This document shows positions 12,792-19,538 of a DNA stretch of 29,720 nt, in pieces. The DNA comes from a virus. Both the position numbers and the translations under genes were made by a program. The first letter of the stretch is position 1. Every line of letters begins with the position of its first letter. The notes under the pieces were generated by a model that worked only from the letters and a program-made list of their open reading frames with translations, did not search any database and had not been told where the DNA came from. Location of the stretch: IMG/VR virus record IMGVR_UViG_3300032241_000853, positions 1 through 29,720 of that record. The stretch is one strand, 5' to 3'.

Positions 12792-14474
12792 CTATCCTTC
12801 TTGTTGTGTTTCTACTTTACTTTCGTTAACCCCAGCGGCCACTGTCATTAAGATGCCGGCAGTGCTAGATGCATTCTGAAGAGCTACTCTGGTTACCTTT
12901 ACAGGGTCTAGTATTCCCATCTCCTGTACGTTACCATATTCACCTGTTCTTACATTATATCCTTGCCAAAGTGAAGTTTTATGAGATTCTACCTCTGTAA
13001 GATTAGGTGATGTAGTCTTAGCTTGCTCTATCATATAAGACCTATCCTTATTAGCTTTAATCTCAGACAGAATTTCATAGTGGTTATCAATACCTGCATT
13101 CTTAAGAATCTTCTTGAAAGGTGCATATAGAACCCTTCTGATTACACTCTTACCTATCTCCTGGTCTTTGTTGGCTAATACAAGCTCATCTAGGGCACTT
13201 TCAGTATTGATTAGAGCTAATCCTCCACCTGGGACTACACCCTCTGCAATAGCAGCTTTAGTGGCAAATAAGGCATCTTCTACTCTGTCTCTACGTTCTT
13301 TCATTTCTACCTCAGACTTACCACCTACGTTGATGATGACTACTCCACCAATCATCTTACCTAATCTTTCTTGGAGGTTCTCTCTTTCAAATGCTGATTT
13401 AGCATTGTCGATTTGTTCCTTGATAGCAAGAAGTCTTTCTTCAATTTGCTCTTTGTCTCCCTTACCATCAATGATAGTGGTGGAATCCTTTGTAGAAGTA
13501 ACAGACCTAGCTGAACCTAAGTACTGGCCTAAATCCTTTAGCTTCTCAAGGTTGTGTCCTTTTTCTTTACTAAGAACTGTTGCACCGGTGATAGTGGCAA
13601 TATCTTCCAAGATTGCTTTCTTACGATCACCGAAGTCTGGAGATTTGATTACTGCTGCTTTACAGGTGCCTCTTAGGTGATTTACAATCAACACAGAGAT
13701 AGCTGCACCTTCTACTCCTTCTGCGATAAGTAACAACGGGCGTTCTTTCTCTGCTGCGTACTGCATGAAGTTAACTATTGACTCTGCTTTTGTGATTACC
13801 TCATCAACTAACAAGATGCAAGGGTTCAGCAGTAAAGAATGATTCTTAGCTTCGTCAGTAACAAAGTGATGGTGTAGTAGACCTTTGCTTAACACCATAC
13901 CTTCCACCTCTTCCAAAGAGTCTTCTGCGTATTTAGATTCTTCGATAGATACACTGCCGTCTCTTCCAGATTTGTCTATGGCTAATGAGATCAACTTAGC
14001 GATATTCTCATCTCCGTTTGCAGACAACTTAGCTACATTGTAGATTTGGTCTTCGGTAGTTATCTCCATAGCTTGTTCTTTAAGGTTAGTTACTACTGCA
14101 CTTACAGATGCTGCTATACCTTTTTGGATTTCAACTACGTTAGTTTCCTTGGATGTTATATCCAAACATTCGTTTACTATCGATTGCACTAGCAAAGTAG
14201 TGGTGGTTGTACCATCACCAGCTTCGTCTACTGACTTCTTAGCTGCTGCTTTCAACAGTTGTAATGCCATATCCTCTGTAGGATCCTCAAATGAGGTTAT
14301 TGCATTAGCTACGCTGTATCCATCTTTTGTGATACGGATTGTGCCTTCCTGGTCCCGGATGGCAACGGGTCTTCCTGAACTACCTAATGTTGCAGTGACT
14401 GTGTCTGCTGATAGGTTGATACCTTTAAGGAGCTTTTCTTTAAGCTCTTGTCCTGATGTGATTGTTACGCTCAT
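12792..14474 (-). CDS. groEL: Phage GroEL chaperonin (Hsp60)
   Basis: A 560-residue group I chaperonin subunit; two seven-membered rings would fold proteins in the cytoplasm with ATP. It keeps LGSSGRPVAIR, ITKDGYSVA, the ATP-site GDGTTT (residues 86-91, with D87 aligned to the E. coli catalytic-loop residue), the equatorial RVEDALFATKAAIAEGVVPGGGLAL block and the C-terminal VALQNASSTAGILMT. The usual glycine-methionine (GGM) tail is absent; it ends ESKVETQQEG. Length is close to bacterial GroEL. Its GroES partner lies 453 bases upstream in the same unit. Phage GroELs are known to help fold virion proteins; that this one does is an inference. Confidence 0.95.
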   Translation of the reverse strand: MSVTITSGQELKEKLLKGINLSADTVTATLGSSGRPVAIRDQEGTIRITKDGYSVANAITSFEDPTEDMALQLLKAAAKKSVDEAGDGTTTTTLLVQSIVNECLDITSKETNVVEIQKGIAASVSAVVTNLKEQAMEITTEDQIYNVAKLSANGDENIAKLISLAIDKSGRDGSVSIEESKYAEDSLEEVEGMVLSKGLLHHHFVTDEAKNHSLLLNPCILLVDEVITKAESIVNFMQYAAEKERPLLLIAEGVEGAAISVLIVNHLRGTCKAAVIKSPDFGDRKKAILEDIATITGATVLSKEKGHNLEKLKDLGQYLGSARSVTSTKDSTTIIDGKGDKEQIEERLLAIKEQIDNAKSAFERENLQERLGKMIGGVVIINVGGKSEVEMKERRDRVEDALFATKAAIAEGVVPGGGLALINTESALDELVLANKDQEIGKSVIRRVLYAPFKKILKNAGIDNHYEILSEIKANKDRSYMIEQAKTTSPNLTEVESHKTSLWQGYNVRTGEYGNVQEMGILDPVKVTRVALQNASSTAGILMTVAAGVNESKVETQQEG

Positions 14475-14475
14475 A

Positions 14476-14673
14476 TTATTTCTTACGTTTTAATTGTTTT
14501 TCAGAAATGGTAGGTTCTTCTACTGTAACCGGTTCTACTACTGGCTCAGTACGTGTAGTTCCTTTCCACATACTTTTAGGTGCATACTCCCATTTACTTC
14601 CAACTAATTGGAAGGCTTCTGTATCGGTTACTCTCTTTATGATACCGTCTGCTTTACTCTTAATACACTTCAT
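14476..14673 (-). CDS. Hypothetical protein between groES and groEL, 65 aa
   Basis: Starts MKCIKSKADGIIKRVTDTEAFQLVG, with GSKWEYAPKSMWKG and a proline/valine/glutamate-rich tail ending in basic residues. The IKRVTDxEAxxLV...(K/W)xYxPKSxWK pattern recurs in short phage proteins encoded near structural genes (from memory). It lies 1 base before groEL. It could be a chaperonin client or a small virion-assembly protein; unproven. Confidence 0.7.
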   Translation of the reverse strand: MKCIKSKADGIIKRVTDTEAFQLVGSKWEYAPKSMWKGTTRTEPVVEPVTVEEPTISEKQLKRKK

Positions 14674-14675
14674 GA

Positions 14676-14921
14676 TTATTTCTTTTTTATTCTAGTTGTT
14701 TTAACTACTGGTTTTTCCTGTTGTTTCTTTTGTAAGACAATGTAAGGTTGGTTATTAGCTAACCAAGATGACCAAGCTAGATTGGTAATGTTGTATTCGG
14801 TTATTCGCTCATAGTCTTTTAATTCCTCTTGAGAATCTTCGTAGTATGCCGGCCAGAGGACTGCCTGACCGTCACTTGGTATATTGTATATGAATGCAAA
14901 CTTCTTAAGTTCTGTTGACAT
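14676..14921 (-). CDS. Hypothetical protein between groES and groEL, 81 aa
   Basis: Starts MSTELKKFAFIYNIPSDGQAVL. Contains WPAYYEDSQEELKDYERITEYN and NLAWSSWLANNQPYIVLQKK, and ends with a basic tail like the next gene. Aromatic-rich with no catalytic motif. It sits 2 bases before the 65-residue gene and 5 after groES, so all four are one transcript. Confidence 0.7.
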   Translation of the reverse strand: MSTELKKFAFIYNIPSDGQAVLWPAYYEDSQEELKDYERITEYNITNLAWSSWLANNQPYIVLQKKQQEKPVVKTTRIKKK

Positions 14922-14926
14922 ACTGA

Positions 14927-15244
14927 TTAATCTTGAGAGGTTGATTCTGTATTTTCAAAATAAGCTAGAGGTTCATTATCTCTAGTCGAGTAATACTTAT
15001 CATCACCAACGTCTGGTAACTCGTGCATTACTGCTTTCTTGCAATAAACTCTGTCTCCTACTTGATGCTGGGTTGCTATCCACTCCTTTGTAAAAGGGTT
15101 TGTAAACCCAGGACCTACAGCGACTACTTCATAGAGCTCACTTTTTTCCTGAGCAAGATCAGGTATAACGATTCTGCCTATTTGTGTTTCGGTAGGGCTA
15201 ATCGCTTTCAGGATAATCCTGTCATGTTTTGCTTTGTAACTCAT
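14927..15244 (-). CDS. groES: Phage GroES co-chaperonin
   Basis: A 105-residue GroES-like protein that would cap the GroEL ring. Core features: N-terminal HDRIILKAISPTET, a mobile-loop region with the hydrophobic tripeptide RIVIPDLAQEKSE (in GroES proteins an IVL-type tripeptide touches GroEL), then YEVVAVGPG, VGDRVYCKK (VGDxV is the family signature) and a closing strand EPLAYFE. Slightly longer than the bacterial 95-97 residues through an insert after VGPG and an acidic tail. First gene after the promoter at 15264-15295. Confidence 0.9.
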   Translation of the reverse strand: MSYKAKHDRIILKAISPTETQIGRIVIPDLAQEKSELYEVVAVGPGFTNPFTKEWIATQHQVGDRVYCKKAVMHELPDVGDDKYYSTRDNEPLAYFENTESTSQD

Positions 15245-15263
15245 ATTTTATTTATTTAAGGTG

Positions 15264-15295
15264 CGAAGATATATAATAAAAACCAATTATACAAA
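15264..15295 (-). promoter_or_regulatory. Promoter of the chaperonin operon
   Basis: Minus-strand TTTG (15292-15295), 20 bases, then TATCTTCG (15264-15271), 20 bases before the groES ATG. The -7 box TATCTTCG recurs with identical spacing at 27574. The region is AT-rich and holds no gene. Confidence 0.6.
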
Positions 15296-15305
15296 TATTA
15301 TTTTA

Positions 15306-17258
15306 CTAGTGACAATCAGAGTATCTATTACCAAATTGAGGTGTCATTTTAACTGTTACGTTTAACTTCAATTCATCGTTAACCATATCCATCACCTTTT
15401 GTATTAGATTTTTGGTCTCTTTTTCCTTACCTATAGGTACACTGAACAATACCTCATCATGAACTTGATATTGAATAATTACTCCTAACTTTCTAAGATT
15501 CTTTATTACCATATCAAATACAAATACAGCAGAACTTTGGTTAACTGATGAGAACCTATCTTTCTCTGACCTGAGATAAATCCAAATCTTAGATACAGGA
15601 TTCTTTATCCATTTCTGTCCTTGGACTACTTTTACTGAACAATCTTCTGCAAATGCCCTGATAGCCCAGTTACGTTGCCAGTATATCTCTAGAAGTTTTT
15701 TAGCTTCTGATAAAGGCATATTACCTGTCTTTGCTAGGGTAGCTGCACCTGACCCATAAGTGGCACCGAAGTTTGTATTCTTAGCCTTAGACCTTATAGG
15801 TTTTATCTTTTTGAATATAGCCATTTGCTCCTCTGTTGGTTTCTCTATGATTTCCTTATCAATTTTAACATAGAGTTCTCCTTCCTCTTTGGTAATCATG
15901 TTACCTACTACCGCAATATCTATATGGCTATCATATAGGGGATCATCCATGGTTCTAACGTAATCAGGGTCATACGGGAAAAGATAGTGGTTCCGGGTAA
16001 CACTTTCAATGTTATTCAAGTCAGATCCACATAGGACATAACCTTCATCATTGATGAGACATCCTCTTATCTCTTCTCCGTAAGGTGTGCCTACTTTAGG
16101 TAAGTTTACCAATGGCTTGGTATGCTTAAGTCTTAATGTATTGGTATAATCCCTTGCGGTACCGTAAACTCTGATGTTACCGTCTCCGGTATCAATAGCG
16201 GCTTCTAGCATTCCCTCTAGGAGAGATTTCCTATGGCCTAATACACCTAACCCCTCTAAGAGCTCCAATTCTGGTACTTTCTCATAGAGTTCTATCACCG
16301 AATCACATACAGCTCCGCTACCCTTTTTCTTGTCGTATACCTGTGGTACTTCTTTTTGTGTACCTTTTTCTTTGTTCTTAGTGGTATTGAAAGTTCTGGG
16401 GTTCCATCCTAATGAGAATAAGAAGTTCTTTATTTGACTATCTGAATTTGCATTAGGCTCTTTGTACCCAGAGACTATTTCAAACTCTTCTTCGTAGTCA
16501 AAAGGTACACCATATTCTTCACAGAGTAGTCTCCACTTCTGCCCGGCCACAGACTCTAATCCACCTTTCTTTGTTAGAGATGATTCCTTAGGTCTCTTTA
16601 CCTTCTTGGTAACCTCTACCTTTGGCATCACGGATTCTAATTGCCTTAGCTTAGGCTCTATGATTGAGTTCAATTTTGATATAGCCGCTTCACACCACTC
16701 CACATCAAACCTTACTCCTACTATCTCCTGGTCTCTCAGACAATGCATCTTGAATGCCAAATAGTCAACGCAGTGTATTATCTCATCATCATTATCGTAC
16801 ATCTCCCTCAGATAAGATAATTGTTCCTGCCATAGTAGATGATTTATCTTAACATCTTCTTGACACCTGTGCTTATACTCTTCAAGTGTTTGATTCTCCC
16901 AATCATTTATGTGAGGTTTAGGTACACCGAACATCTCCCCATAGGATTCAAGACCATGCTTTAATAATTCTGGGAACAGGTACCAAGAAACCGGTAAGGT
17001 GTCTATTAGATTTTCCTTAGGTGGGTTTATACCAAGTATCTTTTCAACTACAGGTATATCATACTGGATTATGTTATGCCCTATCTTAGTGATAGTTTCA
17101 TCCATAAAGAAATCCTTCATCTGATTATAGTCAGTAATAGACCTCACCTTCAGTTCTCCATTGACTACCTTACCTACACTCAGTACGTGTATTCTGTCGG
17201 CCTCTTTGAGAAGGCCGTTTGTTTCTATATCAAAAATGTAAACGTTATCTAAAACCAT
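15306..17258 (-). CDS. polA: Family A DNA polymerase with 3'-5' exonuclease
   Basis: A 650-residue replicative polymerase of the T7/PolI family. The DnaQ-like proofreading domain has FDIETNG (D10, E12), GHNIIQYD (D67) and CQEDV (D135). The polymerase domain follows: NTLRLKHTKPLVNLP (primer-strand contacts), motif A GSDLNNIES (D413, E418), motif B R489-x3-K493-x3-F497-x3-YG (O helix, with F at the ribose-selecting position) and motif C QVHDEV (H600-D601-E602). All catalytic residues are present, so it should be active. There is no 5' nuclease domain; that activity is separately coded at 26513-27550. Its promoter is not evident; small genes upstream are closely packed. Confidence 0.95.
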   Translation of the reverse strand: MVLDNVYIFDIETNGLLKEADRIHVLSVGKVVNGELKVRSITDYNQMKDFFMDETITKIGHNIIQYDIPVVEKILGINPPKENLIDTLPVSWYLFPELLKHGLESYGEMFGVPKPHINDWENQTLEEYKHRCQEDVKINHLLWQEQLSYLREMYDNDDEIIHCVDYLAFKMHCLRDQEIVGVRFDVEWCEAAISKLNSIIEPKLRQLESVMPKVEVTKKVKRPKESSLTKKGGLESVAGQKWRLLCEEYGVPFDYEEEFEIVSGYKEPNANSDSQIKNFLFSLGWNPRTFNTTKNKEKGTQKEVPQVYDKKKGSGAVCDSVIELYEKVPELELLEGLGVLGHRKSLLEGMLEAAIDTGDGNIRVYGTARDYTNTLRLKHTKPLVNLPKVGTPYGEEIRGCLINDEGYVLCGSDLNNIESVTRNHYLFPYDPDYVRTMDDPLYDSHIDIAVVGNMITKEEGELYVKIDKEIIEKPTEEQMAIFKKIKPIRSKAKNTNFGATYGSGAATLAKTGNMPLSEAKKLLEIYWQRNWAIRAFAEDCSVKVVQGQKWIKNPVSKIWIYLRSEKDRFSSVNQSSAVFVFDMVIKNLRKLGVIIQYQVHDEVLFSVPIGKEKETKNLIQKVMDMVNDELKLNVTVKMTPQFGNRYSDCH

Positions 17259-17266
17259 ATTTTTTA

Positions 17267-17566
17267 TTAAATACTTTCGTACACAGTTATTGTCTTTTCT
17301 GCAGGCTTAACCTCTGAGCATGCACCATCCCAGTCATCGAAATCCGTTCTTGAATAACTTGAATACCACCCAGCTACTTTAATATATACACCATGGTCCG
17401 AGAAGAATTTAACTGAGTACCAGGTACTTCCTTGGTCTTCTCCACCAACTTTCTCTACCTCTTGTATTTCACCTAAATCTAAGGATGATGCGTAGTAATC
17501 TTCATAAGCAAATTCTTCTACACTTAACTTTCCTTTCAATACTTCTAAAATTTCTTGATAATTCAT
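17267..17566 (-). CDS. Small acidic protein, paralogue of upstream gene
   Basis: 99 residues, starting MNYQEILEVLKGKLSVEEFA. Helical N-terminus, then a beta-rich domain with EDQGSTWYSVKFFSDHGVYIKVAGWYSSY and DFDDWDGACSEVKPAEKTITVYESI. The final VKPxEKxxxVxESI matches the next gene upstream (17578-17847). This family is common and unassigned in Bacteroidota phages. The strongly acidic, strand-rich shape could mimic nucleic acid (guess). Confidence 0.75.
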   Translation of the reverse strand: MNYQEILEVLKGKLSVEEFAYEDYYASSLDLGEIQEVEKVGGEDQGSTWYSVKFFSDHGVYIKVAGWYSSYSRTDFDDWDGACSEVKPAEKTITVYESI

Positions 17567-17577
17567 GTTGATTTTTT

Positions 17578-17847
17578 TTAGATTGATTCAAATACTTTTA
17601 CTATTTTTTCAGTTGGTTTTACAAACTGGATACCTGTAACAGATTGATTATCACCATAACTATCTGTTCTGATCTCCAGCCTTATGTAAAATTCTGTTTT
17701 TGGTATGTGGTACACTTCGTACTTCAAACCTTCTTCACCTTGATCACCTTCTCCATCGATTTCATTGATGATTTCGGTAAACTCTGTTTTACCCCTTCTT
17801 AACTTTCTGAGATCCTTCAAGGTCTCATTTAACATTTTATAGTCCAT
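17578..17847 (-). CDS. Small acidic protein, paralogue of downstream gene
   Basis: 89 residues, starting MDYKMLNETLKDLRKLRRG. Contains EGDQGEEGLKYEVYHI, FYIRLEIRTDSYGDN and ends VKPTEKIVKVFESI, sharing domain order and tail with the 17267-17566 protein. The DDWDGACSE segment of the sister is absent. The first 11 bases overlap the end of the gene upstream. Function unknown. Confidence 0.75.
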   Translation of the reverse strand: MDYKMLNETLKDLRKLRRGKTEFTEIINEIDGEGDQGEEGLKYEVYHIPKTEFYIRLEIRTDSYGDNQSVTGIQFVKPTEKIVKVFESI

Positions 17848-18553
17848 TGTTGATTGTTTTAATGTAATTGAAATGTGGTTTATGCAAATGTATGAAATTT
17901 TCTAGTATAAAGACTGCTTCCCAGATAGGGGCATGGTTTATTATGAATTTCTTTAGCATTTTTGAGTATGCTGTCCTATAATCTAAACTAGACCAGCGTT
18001 CATATGCCATTATCATTACTTCTTCTGTAACTAAACTACACTTTTCTTCGAAAGATAACAGATTGAATTTAGTCTCACATACATCCACTTCGGCACCATC
18101 CTTCAGTACTTTGTTAAATGTTGGGTAAGGATTGAGTAAAGTATGTAAATAATCATGGTCATAAGGACACTTAACTGCGTTGTCGAAGAAATCATCTGCA
18201 CTCATAGATAATTTACTACGATTATTAGGTTCATGCACCGTATTCCAATAATTGTACAGGTTGTGTAATAGTATCTTATTAACTACACATCCCTTACCTT
18301 TTAAGAATTGAATGTCATATACATGCTTTTCCCAGTTTATATCCCATCCTATTGCATGACTAATTTTAAGTGTATACAGATAGTCTGGAGATAGTATGTT
18401 TGAATGATAATTAGCTAAAATGAGGTTAGTGTGATACTCTACATCTTGTGTACTTTTTTCATGTTCTCCTTGTCTTATGTAGTCTTTGTCCTTTGGTTCT
18501 CGAGGGAAATCGGGAAACCAATGTTTTATTGCAGATGAACCTATTAAAATCAT
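17837..18553 (-). CDS. DUF7275-like, possible nucleotidyltransferase-fold protein
   Basis: A 238-residue protein starting MILIGSSAIKHWFPDF, followed by PREPKDKDYI. The GS...(K)DxDxI layout resembles the start of minimal nucleotidyltransferases and phage DUF7275 proteins, in which a glycine-serine pair and two acidic residues make the active site. The later parts (SHAIGWDINWEKHVYDIQFLKG, SYD and HDYLHTLLN) are helical and histidine-rich. The match is from memory and moderate, and the third acidic residue is uncertain, so activity is unproven. Its stop overlaps the next gene by 11 bases and its ATG overlaps the previous gene by 4. Confidence 0.55.
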   Translation of the reverse strand: MILIGSSAIKHWFPDFPREPKDKDYIRQGEHEKSTQDVEYHTNLILANYHSNILSPDYLYTLKISHAIGWDINWEKHVYDIQFLKGKGCVVNKILLHNLYNYWNTVHEPNNRSKLSMSADDFFDNAVKCPYDHDYLHTLLNPYPTFNKVLKDGAEVDVCETKFNLLSFEEKCSLVTEEVMIMAYERWSSLDYRTAYSKMLKKFIINHAPIWEAVFILENFIHLHKPHFNYIKTINNGL

Positions 18554-18744
18554 AACTCAACATTAAATTTTTGTTCAAATTCCTCTTTGGTCAATATTTG
18601 TATACCTGTAGCCCAGGGCTCTGTTTGATAGGCATTATCATAGAAGTATCCTATATACCCTCTACTAAATTCTACTAAATGAATCACTTCATCTTCGGAT
18701 TCCAGGAGAAATCTCCTACATTGTATTGGTGTTATTTCTTTCAT
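18550..18744 (-). CDS. Hypothetical protein, 64 aa
   Basis: Starts MKEITPIQCRRFLLESEDEV; a small mixed fold with GYIGYFYDNAYQTEPWATGIQ and a closing helix (TKEEFEQKFNVEL). Not recognised. Overlaps the start of the gene at 17837-18553 (ATGA) and follows dut by 16 bases. Confidence 0.65.
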   Translation of the reverse strand: MKEITPIQCRRFLLESEDEVIHLVEFSRGYIGYFYDNAYQTEPWATGIQILTKEEFEQKFNVEL

Positions 18745-18760
18745 AAATTACTGTTTTTAA

Positions 18761-19189
18761 TTAGTTTAAACCGCTTGAACCAAATCCACCTTCACCTCGT
18801 TGTGTTGAGGTTAAATCATCTACCTCTACTAGCTCTATACGAGGTGTAGGTATTATAAGTAATTGTGCTATCCGCTCTCCTTTTCTATACAATGAAAACG
18901 CTTCATCAACAGGTTTTACCCTGACTTTTATACTAGCCCTGAAATCAGAATCAATTAATCCAATAGAGTTAGCTAGTATAATACCTTTAGTTGATATGCT
19001 ACTTCTAGGTAGTACCAAAGCTCCGTGGCCTTCCGGCACCTCGATTGCTATTCCGGTATCGTATTCATAGTAGTTATCCTGGGTATTGTACTCAGACTCT
19101 GTTGCTGCGTACAAATCCATTGCTGCTGCCCCTTCTGTTGCGTAGATAGGGGTGGGGACTTCCCTTACTTTTTTAAATTTTACTTTCAT
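18761..19189 (-). CDS. dut: dUTP diphosphatase (dUTPase)
   Basis: A 142-residue trimeric dUTPase: it converts dUTP to dUMP plus diphosphate, keeping uracil out of DNA and feeding ThyX. All five motifs are visible: I AAAMDLYA, II PRSSISTKG, III GLIDSDFRASI (the aspartate activates water), IV GERIAQLLI, V RGEGGFGSSG. Motif II and III have mild changes (PRSS for PRSG, DFRASI for DYRGEI). The length equals the family norm. Lies 10 bases after the small membrane-protein gene, all under the 19438-19470 promoter. Confidence 0.95.
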   Translation of the reverse strand: MKVKFKKVREVPTPIYATEGAAAMDLYAATESEYNTQDNYYEYDTGIAIEVPEGHGALVLPRSSISTKGIILANSIGLIDSDFRASIKVRVKPVDEAFSLYRKGERIAQLLIIPTPRIELVEVDDLTSTQRGEGGFGSSGLN

Positions 19190-19199
19190 ATTTGTTTAT

Positions 19200-19418
19200 T
19201 TATTTTTTAGGTGAACCTCCAAAAGCTCCCATGCATATTGCAAAGCAAATTGCTCCTGCGATAAGTAATACACTCCCAGCCACAATACCGATTACCTTCA
19301 ATGTGATGACTAGCCACTTTGGCCAACCCTCTGGGTTCCATTGTAGGATAGGTTTACATAAACCTGAAATGAAAAAAGCACAACTGCTTGCTGCTAGAAA
19401 TAAAATTAGAATTGCCAT
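19200..19418 (-). CDS. Small two-span membrane protein, 72 aa
   Basis: Starts MAILILFLAASSCAFFISG. Two hydrophobic stretches (about 1-20 and 38-64) with a tryptophan-rich linker (LQWNPEGWPKW) and a short basic tail (GGSPKK) suggest a hairpin in the inner membrane. Size and topology also fit a holin, but no lysis partner is nearby, so no role is assigned. First gene after the promoter at 19438-19470. Confidence 0.65.
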   Translation of the reverse strand: MAILILFLAASSCAFFISGLCKPILQWNPEGWPKWLVITLKVIGIVAGSVLLIAGAICFAICMGAFGGSPKK

Positions 19419-19437
19419 AACTATATGTTTTAGAATG

Positions 19438-19470
19438 CAAATATATACACATCCTGTCTAACTAACCAAA
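19438..19470 (-). promoter_or_regulatory. Strong Bacteroidota-type promoter
   Basis: Minus-strand TTTG (19467-19470), 21 bases, then TATATTTG (19438-19445), the exact consensus. It lies between the RNR terminator and the membrane-protein ATG. The 17-base string at 19429-19445 is identical to 4426-4442. Confidence 0.75.
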
Positions 19471-19487
19471 TTTATTTTTAAAAAGAA

Positions 19488-19518
19488 AATCCCCTAGGTG
19501 TTTTATGTCTAGGGGATT
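19488..19518 (-). terminator. Rho-independent terminator after nrdA
   Basis: Perfect 10-bp inverted repeat (AATCCCCTAG ... CTAGGGGATT) with an 11-base loop, starting 21 bases after the nrdA stop. On the minus strand it is followed by TTTTCTTTTT, an imperfect U tract. It ends the nrdB-nrdA transcript; the reverse strand also has flanking A/T runs. Confidence 0.85.
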
Positions 19519-19538
19519 AATTATTAATGATACGTTAT

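Noticed and set aside
13114-13680. Long plus-strand frame of 188 codons opposite groEL
   Set aside because: It is the shadow of a strongly conserved GroEL reading frame. No plus-strand promoter, start context or homology-like motif was seen.
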